Positions 1 to 5,448 of a DNA stretch of 6,500 bases are shown one piece after another. Source of the DNA: Pseudomonadota bacterium. GTDB taxonomy: Bacteria; Pseudomonadota; Gammaproteobacteria; Steroidobacterales; Woeseiaceae. Every line of letters begins with the position of its first letter. The first letter of the stretch is position 1. A program made the position numbers and the translations under genes. The DNA is taken from positions 1-6,500 of the forward strand of contig JADFKA010000107.1 in the NCBI GenBank assembly GCA_022565135.1, in the 5' to 3' direction. Below the pieces are notes generated by a model. That model had not been told where the DNA came from and searched no databases. It saw only the letters and a program-made list of their open reading frames with translations.

Positions 1-129
1 AATCAGGCGACGTTTGGTGAAAATAATGCTCCACGACATGACAGACGCGCCGATCAACAGGATGATTACGAGTTGTACCGGCAGGCTGGCATGCAGCATC
101 AGGGCGACGACGGACATGTCAGGTGTCAT
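1..129 (-). CDS. tolQ: TolQ, N-terminal fragment (Tol-Pal system motor subunit)
   Basis: This is the first 43 codons of a gene that continues past the left edge of the window. TolQ is an inner-membrane protein of the MotA/TolQ/ExbB family. With TolR it forms the proton-driven stator that energises TolA, and it supports outer-membrane constriction at division. The visible protein starts MTPDMSVVALMLHASLPVQL and has one hydrophobic segment at about residues 17-38, followed by a basic FTKRRL stretch. That layout (short periplasmic N-terminus, TM1, basic cytoplasmic edge ending near a W-x-I-I-F motif) matches TolQ N-termini. The ATG is set by a near-perfect Shine-Dalgarno 10 nt upstream. ExbB is an alternative from this fragment alone, but position directly after ruvB favours TolQ. 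tolR, tolA, tolB and pal would be expected beyond the edge. Confidence 0.85.
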   Translation of the reverse strand, partial: MTPDMSVVALMLHASLPVQLVIILLIGASVMSWSIIFTKRRLI

Positions 130-135
130 GATTTT

Positions 136-144
136 CTTTCCTCC
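136..144 (-). promoter_or_regulatory. Strong ribosome binding site of tolQ
   Basis: On the minus strand the sequence GGAGGAAAG lies upstream of the tolQ ATG, with 10 nt between GGAGG and the start codon. It is the strongest Shine-Dalgarno among the minus-strand genes here. It sits inside the 34-nt gap after the ruvB stop, so tolQ translation need not depend on coupling to ruvB. Confidence 0.75.
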
Positions 145-163
145 ATTTGCTACCTAGCTTGGA

Positions 164-1213
164 TTATTCATTGTCAAACAACGGCAAGCCCGCCGACAAT
201 TCTGCGCTCGGCGGCGTCAAGCCAAGGTGCCGGTAGGCATTCTTGGTTGCTACCCTGCCGCGCGCGGTGCGCATCATGAAACCTTGCTGAATCAGATAAG
301 GCTCGATGACGTCCTCAATGGTGCCACGCTCCTCGCCGACCGCAGCAGCGAGGCTGTCGATGCCGACTGGACCGCCGTCGAATTTCTCGATAATGGTCCG
401 CAACAGGCGACGATCCATGGCGTCGAAACCGTTTGGATCGACCTGCAACATGTCCATCGCGCTAATCGCCACCTTGCCCGTTACAACGCCGTCAGCGCGC
501 ACCTCGGCGAAATCTCGAGCCCGGCGCAACAGGCGATTCGCAATGCGCGGCGTGCCGCGCGCCCGCGTCGCTATCTCGATCGTTCCCTCGTCGTCTACCG
601 GCAGATCGAGAATGCCTGAAGTCCGCCGCACGATGGCCTGCAGATCTTCACTTGAGTAGAAGTCCAGGCGTTGTACGATGCCAAAACGATCCCGTAACGG
701 TGACGTCAGCAATCCTGCTCGTGTCGTCGCACCAACAAGCGTGAATGGGGGCAAGTCCAGCTTGATCGATCGTGCCGCCGGCCCTTCGCCGATCATGATA
801 TCGAGCTGGAAGTCCTCCAATGCCGGGTACAGGATTTCTTCAACGATGGCGCTCAAGCGGTGAATCTCATCAACGAATAGCACATCATTCGCTTCCAGAT
901 TGGTGAGTATTGCCGCCAGATCACCTGGCCGCTCGAGTACCGGTCCCGAAGTCTGGCGCAGATTGACACCCATCTCTTTCGCAATGATATGTGCGAGCGT
1001 CGTTTTTCCAAGTCCCGGCGGGCCAAAAATGAGGACGTGATCGAGCGCTTCACCGCGCTTGCACGCCGCCTCGATGAATATCGCCATTTGCTGCTTGACG
1101 TCAGCTTGCCCAATGAATTCAGACAAGGTCCCTGGCCGAATGGAGCGGTCAAACGCCCGGTCCTCGGCACGCGGCTCGGCACTGCTTAGTCGCTCATGCT
1201 CGATCGCGGTCAT
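164..1213 (-). CDS. ruvB: RuvB, Holliday junction branch-migration ATPase
   Basis: RuvB is the AAA+ motor of the RuvABC complex. Hexameric rings flank a RuvA-bound Holliday junction and pump DNA through it using ATP. The 349-residue protein is slightly longer than E. coli RuvB, mainly at both ends. Visible motifs are Walker A GPPGLGKTT (64-72), Walker B VLFVDEIH (111-118), sensor 1 GATTRAG (161-167), the arginine finger in SPLRDRFG (R174), and sensor 2 GTPRIANRLLRR (220-231). The C-terminal winged helix contains EKFDGGPVGIDSLAAAVGEE (276-295) and IEPYLIQQGF. The start lies 3 nt after the ruvA stop with only a weak AGGCG nearby, so translational coupling is likely. All key residues are intact and the gene looks fully functional. 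Confidence 0.98.
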   Translation of the reverse strand: MTAIEHERLSSAEPRAEDRAFDRSIRPGTLSEFIGQADVKQQMAIFIEAACKRGEALDHVLIFGPPGLGKTTLAHIIAKEMGVNLRQTSGPVLERPGDLAAILTNLEANDVLFVDEIHRLSAIVEEILYPALEDFQLDIMIGEGPAARSIKLDLPPFTLVGATTRAGLLTSPLRDRFGIVQRLDFYSSEDLQAIVRRTSGILDLPVDDEGTIEIATRARGTPRIANRLLRRARDFAEVRADGVVTGKVAISAMDMLQVDPNGFDAMDRRLLRTIIEKFDGGPVGIDSLAAAVGEERGTIEDVIEPYLIQQGFMMRTARGRVATKNAYRHLGLTPPSAELSAGLPLFDNE

Positions 1214-1216
1214 CGC

Positions 1217-1804
1217 CTATTGCGCCGCTTGCCGAAGCGCGAGTCGAATGATGTCCTCAGCCGACCTGTCATCAACGTCCAACCTGCCAATCAACCTGTT
1301 TACCTCGTGAGCCTTGTAGCCTAGCGCGATCAAGGCATCGACAGCCTCGCTCTTCGGGTTGGCCTGCAGTGAAATTTTCGTCGAATCCGCTAACGCCTGC
1401 GTGGCGTCGATTTTGTCGCGCATCTCGATGATCAGGCGCTCAGCCGTTTTTTTACCAACGCCGGGAATCTTGACGAGCATTGCCGCATCCTCAACCTTGA
1501 TGCAGCGTTGGAAATCAGCGACGCTCATCGTCGAGAGAATGGCCAGCCCCATTTTAGCGCCAACGCCTGATATGCGCAGCAGCGTACGAAACAGGCTGCG
1601 TTCGACATCCGTCATGAAGCCGTAAAGAATTTGCGCGTCCTCGCGAACCAGCATATGCGTATACAGAAACAATTCTGCGCCAATCGTCGGCAATTCAAGA
1701 AATGTCGACATCGGCGTTTCTATTTCGTAGCCCACTCCCTGGCATTCAACGACGATTCGCGGCGCCTGTTTCGATTCCAATCGGCCGCGTAGAGAACCGA
1801 TCAT
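1217..1804 (-). CDS. ruvA: RuvA, Holliday junction DNA-binding subunit
   Basis: RuvA binds the four-way junction as a tetramer, holds it in open square form and loads RuvB. The 195-residue protein shows the usual three parts. An OB-fold domain covers about 1-63 and starts MIGSLRGRLE. A middle domain carries two helix-hairpin-helix motifs, ISGVGAK (78-84) and IPGVGKK (113-119). A flexible linker around 136-150 leads to a C-terminal RuvB-contacting domain ending EDIIRLALRQAAQ. The acidic pin residues E55 and D56, which guide strand separation in E. coli RuvA, are present. The ATG overlaps the ruvC stop in an ATGA and has no good Shine-Dalgarno, so it probably relies on ribosomes finishing ruvC. 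Confidence 0.97.
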   Translation of the reverse strand: MIGSLRGRLESKQAPRIVVECQGVGYEIETPMSTFLELPTIGAELFLYTHMLVREDAQILYGFMTDVERSLFRTLLRISGVGAKMGLAILSTMSVADFQRCIKVEDAAMLVKIPGVGKKTAERLIIEMRDKIDATQALADSTKISLQANPKSEAVDALIALGYKAHEVNRLIGRLDVDDRSAEDIIRLALRQAAQ

Positions 1805-2328
1805 CGCAAGCTCGCAATAGCCAGACTATTGTCCAGCCGTAATTTCAGGGCATGTTGGTGGCCGTGGCAGAGTGCGGTGGCCAGAGCATCGGCCGCATCA
1901 GACGACGGTACCCCATCAAGACGCAAAAGTGCGACGACCATATGCTGGACCTGTGCCTTGCTCGCAGCTCCGGTGCCGACGACGGCCTGCTTGATTTCGC
2001 GCGGCGCATATTCGAATACGTCGACGTCAAATGCGAACGTCGCACAGAGCGCAGCTGATCTGGCATGGCCGAGTTTTAACGCGCTGCCCGCATTACGCGC
2101 CATAAAGACCGTCTCAATCGCCACAATATCGGGTTGATACTGTTGCACGATATCGCCAACAGCAATAAAAATTTTCTTGAGGCGCTCGGCGAACGACCCG
2201 TCAAGGCTCCTGACCGTACCACTCGCGACATAGGTTGGCCGATCGCCATCAAAGTCGAGCACGCCAAACCCCGTTATTCGGGAGCCGGGATCGATGCCAA
2301 GTATGCGTTGCTTGTCGGTCACAGTCAT
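1801..2328 (-). CDS. ruvC: RuvC, Holliday junction resolvase
   Basis: RuvC is the dimeric endonuclease that nicks opposite strands of a Holliday junction, working with RuvAB. The 175-residue protein has an RNase H-like fold. The four catalytic acids are visible: D13 in ILGIDPGS, E72 in AIETVF, and D144 and D147 in SSDAADALA. F75, K113 and K124 align with F69, K107 and K118 of E. coli RuvC, all shifted by six because of a longer N-terminus (MTVTDKQ). The start follows the yebC stop by 15 nt, and a GAGG that overlaps that stop lies about 13 nt upstream as a distant Shine-Dalgarno. The stop overlaps the ruvA start (ATGA). Everything points to an active resolvase. Confidence 0.97.
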   Translation of the reverse strand: MTVTDKQRILGIDPGSRITGFGVLDFDGDRPTYVASGTVRSLDGSFAERLKKIFIAVGDIVQQYQPDIVAIETVFMARNAGSALKLGHARSAALCATFAFDVDVFEYAPREIKQAVVGTGAASKAQVQHMVVALLRLDGVPSSDAADALATALCHGHQHALKLRLDNSLAIASLR

Positions 2329-2343
2329 CGGTTAATGGCCGCC

Positions 2344-3087
2344 TCAGAGTTGCTTCAGTATTTCGTCAGATATATCAGCATTGCTATAGACATGCTGCAC
2401 ATCGTCAATATCTTCGAGCATTTCAAGCATTTTGATCATTGACGCTGCCTCTTTGCTGTCGAGCTGCGAACTCGTCGATGCTCGCATGGTCAGTTGTGCA
2501 GACTCCGGCTCGAGGCCCAGTTCGATCATCTTGTCTCTGACGTCCTCAAACTCGCCCGGTTCGGTCAGGACTTCAATCGTCTTATCGGCGTCAACTATGA
2601 CGTCCTCGGCACCGGCCTCGATAGCCGCCTCCATGATTTTGTGTTCATCACTGTCAGCCGCGAACAGCAGTTGCCCAACATGATTAAAGAGGTAATTCAC
2701 GGAACCGTCGGCACCGAGATTGCCACCAAACTTGGAAAAAGCGTGCCGAACATCGGCCACGGTCCGGTTACGATTATCGGTCAGACAATCGATGATCACA
2801 GCGGTGCCGCCCGGCCCATAGCCCTCGTACCGTAACTCCTGGTATTCAATACCTTCGAGATCACCTGAACCGCGCTTGATCGCACGCTCGATATTGTCCT
2901 TCGGCATACTTTGTGTTTTGGCTTTGTCGACCGCGAGTCGCAGGCGCGGATTGGCAGCGATTTCCCCGCCGCCCATGCGCGCAGCTACCGTGATTTCGCG
3001 AATCAGCTTTGTAAACAGCTTGCCGCGTTTTTTATCCTGAGCGCCCTTGCGGTGTTGAATGTTCGCCCATTTACTGTGTCCTGACAT
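2344..3087 (-). CDS. yebC: YebC/TACO1-family translation-associated protein
   Basis: This 247-residue protein has the usual length and N-terminal signature of the family: MSGHSKWANIQHRKGAQDKK, then RGKLFTKLIREI and NPRLRLAVDKAK. The N-terminal helical domain (about 1-75) is followed by two alpha/beta domains containing GYGPGG (about 89-94), FSKFGGNLG and SVNYLF. The C-terminus is acidic (EMLEDIDDVQHVY). Older annotations call YebC a DNA-binding transcriptional regulator. Work on mitochondrial TACO1 and bacterial homologues points instead to ribosome-associated help with difficult nascent peptides such as proline runs. I favour the translation role but cannot show it from sequence. It heads the ruv cluster, as it often does in gammaproteobacteria, and has only a weak ribosome binding site (AGG about 14 nt upstream). 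Confidence 0.95.
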   Translation of the reverse strand: MSGHSKWANIQHRKGAQDKKRGKLFTKLIREITVAARMGGGEIAANPRLRLAVDKAKTQSMPKDNIERAIKRGSGDLEGIEYQELRYEGYGPGGTAVIIDCLTDNRNRTVADVRHAFSKFGGNLGADGSVNYLFNHVGQLLFAADSDEHKIMEAAIEAGAEDVIVDADKTIEVLTEPGEFEDVRDKMIELGLEPESAQLTMRASTSSQLDSKEAASMIKMLEMLEDIDDVQHVYSNADISDEILKQL

Positions 3088-3190
3088 GATTTATCGCTTT
3101 GCCTAAACAAAACTGGGCCGGCCCAGGCCAAAATCTGCGCGTATGATAACGGTTATTGCCAGTCCGGACTATGCATTGAAGTAGCGCGAA
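3088..3190. promoter_or_regulatory. Divergent intergenic region, probable promoters for yebC and relA
   Basis: This 103-bp gap separates two divergent genes, so promoters in both directions are expected. A TATGAT at 3142-3147 (plus) is a plausible -10 for relA, and its overlapping reverse TATCAT (3148-3143) could serve yebC. Neither has a recognisable -35 at normal spacing. Three inverted repeats are packed here: CTGGGCCGGCCCAG at 3113-3126, ATAAC-G-GTTAT at 3146-3156, and AGTCCGGACT at 3161-3170. The second overlaps both candidate -10 boxes, which would suit an operator. Promoter placement is inference from motif likeness only. Confidence 0.45.
3113..3126. repeat. Perfect 14-bp GC palindrome between yebC and relA
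   Basis: CTGGGCCGGCCCAG equals its own reverse complement. As RNA it could fold into a 5-bp stem with a CCGG loop. Read on the minus strand it is followed by TTTTGTTT, which resembles a short intrinsic terminator just upstream of yebC. As DNA it could be a dimer-binding site. The palindrome is seen directly, but which role applies is unknown. Confidence 0.6.
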
Positions 3191-5323
3191 ATGTCGGTTT
3201 CGAATCAGGAAAAACCCGCGGACAGCGTGGATCAGGCAGACGTTGTTGCTGCGACGCGGCAGTTTCTCGACACCTTGCCGAAAGATGCGACCACAACCGC
3301 GGCAATCAGCGAAGGACGTGAGATTGCCGCGATTGTCGACCTGTTGGGATTGTCGCCCAAATTGATCGCAGCAGTCCGCATATACCCACTGGTACGAGAT
3401 CGTGTCTTAGACATTAATTTATTAAATAACAGTGGCTTAGACTATCTTTCTCAAATTATTATTGATTTAGTCCAACTCGGTCGATTCACTTTGCCCGCCG
3501 AATGGCAACCGGGTGAGGCTCTCGCCGTTGAGCAATCCGAGGCGTTGCGCAAGATGCTGCTCGCGGTTGTTGCCGATGCCCGGCTCGTACTCATTCGCGT
3601 CGCCGAACAACTGTATCGGCTCCGGCGCGCCAAGAAGTCGCCGCGACAGGAACAAAAAGCACTCGCGATCGAAACCCGGGAGATCTACGCGGCGCTCGCG
3701 AACCGTCTTGGCGTAGGGCAACTTAAATGGGAACTTGAAGATCTGTCTCTTCGCTACCTCGATCCGGAAACATACAAAAGTATCGCCAAATCCCTGAAGG
3801 AAAAACGCGTCGAGAGGGAGGCATATATCGACAACGTCATATCTCTATTGCAGACCGAACTCGACCAGCAGGGAATACAGGCCAAAATCACTGGACGGCC
3901 GAAACACATTTACAGCATCTGGCGGAAAATGCAGCGTACGGACCGCGGCCTCGATTCACTTTATGATATTCGCGCCGTTCGCATCCTCGTCGACGACGTC
4001 AAAGACTGCTACGCAGCACTTGGGAGTGTGCACAATCTCTGGTCATACCTGCCCGGCGAATTTGACGATTATATTGCCAACCCCAAGGACAACGACTACC
4101 AATCATTGCATACGGCGGTAGTTGGTCCACAGAGCAAGACTGTTGAAGTGCAGATACGCTCACACGACATGCACCGACAGGCCGAACTTGGAGTCGCCGC
4201 GCATTGGCGATACAAAGAAGGCGGCGCATCTACAGCGGCTTTCGATCATAAGATTCGATTTTTGCGCCAATTGCTCGATCCGTCGACGGTTGGCGAAGAT
4301 CTGCTGGCGCAGATTCGCGATGACGTGTTCGAGGATCGCATCTACGCCGTCAGCCCCAAGGGAGACGTTGTCGAATTGCCGGCCAAAGCGACACCGCTCG
4401 ATTTTGCCTACCATGTGCACACCCAGGTAGGACACCGCTGTCGCGGCGCCAAGGTTAATGGACGGATCGTGCCGCTGACCTATGAAATCCGCAACGGCGA
4501 CCAGATCGAGATCATTACGGGTAGCCAATCGCGTCCGAGCCGCGACTGGTTGAGTCCGAAACTCGGCTTCCTCGCAGGTGCTCGTTCTCGTGCGAAAGTT
4601 CGCAACTGGTTTCGCCAGCAAGATCGTGAGCAACACCATCATCAAGGGCGGGAAATCCTCGAGCGGGAGTTGACGAGGCTCAATGTCCGCAACGTAGCAA
4701 CAGATGATATCGCCAGACAATTAAAACAAAAAAATACGGATGCGATGTATGTGATGTTGGGCGCGGGAGACTTGACCTCGGCATCAATTGCAACGGCGCT
4801 GCAACACCTGCGCGGCACCGAACTCCCGGACAAACTACACCATAGACGCCGGCGACCGCGCCGCGAAAAGACGAGCAGCTCCGTCGCCATCAGCGGTATC
4901 GGTGACTTGATGTCAAACTTTGCACGCTGCTGCCGACCTGTGCCGCCCGAGGCTGTTGTCGGTTACGTCACGCAGGGCCGTGGCGTGAGCATTCACCGAC
5001 AGGACTGCCGCAATTTCCTCGATTTGAACCAACGGCACCCCGAACGCATTATCGAGGTCAGTTGGGGTCACTCCGATTCGGCGACCTACCCTGTCGATCT
5101 CACTCTGCGCGCATTTGATCGCACCGGACTGCTGCGCGACATCACTACGGTACTCGCGGACGAGAAAGCCAGCATTACCGACTTGACGACGCACACCGAC
5201 AAGAAAACACTGCAAACAGTCATGGATATCAGTATTGAAATTCGGGATTTGCCAAGTTTGAGTTCAGCGATCACTCGACTCGAGCAAATACCCAATATTG
5301 TATTAGTCAAACGCAAAGTCTGA
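3191..5323 (+). CDS. relA: RelA, ribosome-activated (p)ppGpp synthetase
   Basis: RelA transfers pyrophosphate from ATP to GTP or GDP on ribosomes stalled with uncharged tRNA, triggering the stringent response. The protein has 710 residues against 744 in E. coli. The N-terminal HD hydrolase fold (about 1-180) lacks the HD and ED metal residues (IAAVRIYPLVRDRV in their place), so it should not degrade ppGpp. The synthetase domain has GRPKH (235-239), D259 in LYDIRAVR, the RelA-type acidic EFDD (290-293), guanine-stacking Y303 and E319. TGS (about 383-443) includes H410, the likely match of E. coli tRNA-contacting H432. The zinc-finger domain has C580, C581, H602 and C606. ACT follows from about 635. 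An in-frame TAG 9 nt upstream fixes the ATG, and the Shine-Dalgarno is weak (GAAG). Oddities are D302 instead of the near-invariant glycine before Y303, and a basic HHRRRRPRREK linker (550-560). Confidence 0.96.
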   Translation: MSVSNQEKPADSVDQADVVAATRQFLDTLPKDATTTAAISEGREIAAIVDLLGLSPKLIAAVRIYPLVRDRVLDINLLNNSGLDYLSQIIIDLVQLGRFTLPAEWQPGEALAVEQSEALRKMLLAVVADARLVLIRVAEQLYRLRRAKKSPRQEQKALAIETREIYAALANRLGVGQLKWELEDLSLRYLDPETYKSIAKSLKEKRVEREAYIDNVISLLQTELDQQGIQAKITGRPKHIYSIWRKMQRTDRGLDSLYDIRAVRILVDDVKDCYAALGSVHNLWSYLPGEFDDYIANPKDNDYQSLHTAVVGPQSKTVEVQIRSHDMHRQAELGVAAHWRYKEGGASTAAFDHKIRFLRQLLDPSTVGEDLLAQIRDDVFEDRIYAVSPKGDVVELPAKATPLDFAYHVHTQVGHRCRGAKVNGRIVPLTYEIRNGDQIEIITGSQSRPSRDWLSPKLGFLAGARSRAKVRNWFRQQDREQHHHQGREILERELTRLNVRNVATDDIARQLKQKNTDAMYVMLGAGDLTSASIATALQHLRGTELPDKLHHRRRRPRREKTSSSVAISGIGDLMSNFARCCRPVPPEAVVGYVTQGRGVSIHRQDCRNFLDLNQRHPERIIEVSWGHSDSATYPVDLTLRAFDRTGLLRDITTVLADEKASITDLTTHTDKKTLQTVMDISIEIRDLPSLSSAITRLEQIPNIVLVKRKV
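3407..3469 (+). other. AT-rich, TTA-leucine-rich patch inside relA
   Basis: Codons 73-93 of relA are only 13/63 G or C (about 21 percent), against a GC-rich background on both sides. Five of the six leucines here use TTA, a codon otherwise scarce in this gene. The patch lies in the degenerate hydrolase domain. It could slow translation, hold a cryptic intragenic promoter, or be a remnant of recombination. The reading frame is intact through it. Confidence 0.6.
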
Positions 5324-5448
5324 ACACGCGTTCACTGTGCGCACGTGTCAATTTACAGTCTTGTGAATTCCCATATGCTGGGACCCTCAGTCACAATATT
5401 CAGTTACTATCCGAGTGAACCACGCCGAGAATAATAAGAGGAGCCGGC
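5324..5448 (+). promoter_or_regulatory. relA to symporter intergenic region
   Basis: This is 125 bp between the relA stop and the next start. Directly after the stop, 5324-5348 can fold as ACAC-GCG paired with CGC-(AC bulge)-GTGT, but no T-run follows, so it is at best a weak or Rho-assisted terminator. A second small stem, CTGGG-ACC-CTCAG, lies at 5378-5390. The stretch from 5391 to 5440 is AT-richer and could hold a promoter for the symporter, for example around TACTAT at 5404-5409, but no good -35 pairs with it. No small gene is apparent. Confidence 0.3.
5436..5443 (+). promoter_or_regulatory. Strong ribosome binding site of the symporter gene
   Basis: AAGAGGAG precedes the ATG at 5449, with 5 nt between AGGAG and the start. 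It decides in favour of this ATG over the in-frame ATG three codons later (5458), which is less well spaced. Confidence 0.75.

Noticed and set aside
227..619. 130-residue open frame on the plus strand opposite ruvB
   Set aside because: It lies antisense to the C-terminal half of RuvB, whose motifs are intact. The peptide is low in recognisable structure and has no clear ribosome binding site.
1447..1453. Seven-T run (A-run on the coding strand) in ruvA
   Set aside because: It encodes the Lys-Lys of the second helix-hairpin-helix motif, and the frame is intact and in a pattern not suited to -1 slippage.
4160..4720. 186-residue open frame on the minus strand inside relA
   Set aside because: It is fully antisense to the synthetase, TGS and helical regions of a convincing RelA, has no recognisable family features, and is explained by codon bias in a GC-rich gene.
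5324..5348. Hairpin after the relA stop as an intrinsic terminator
   Set aside because: The stem is bulged and no T-tract follows, so it is not called as a terminator feature in its own right.
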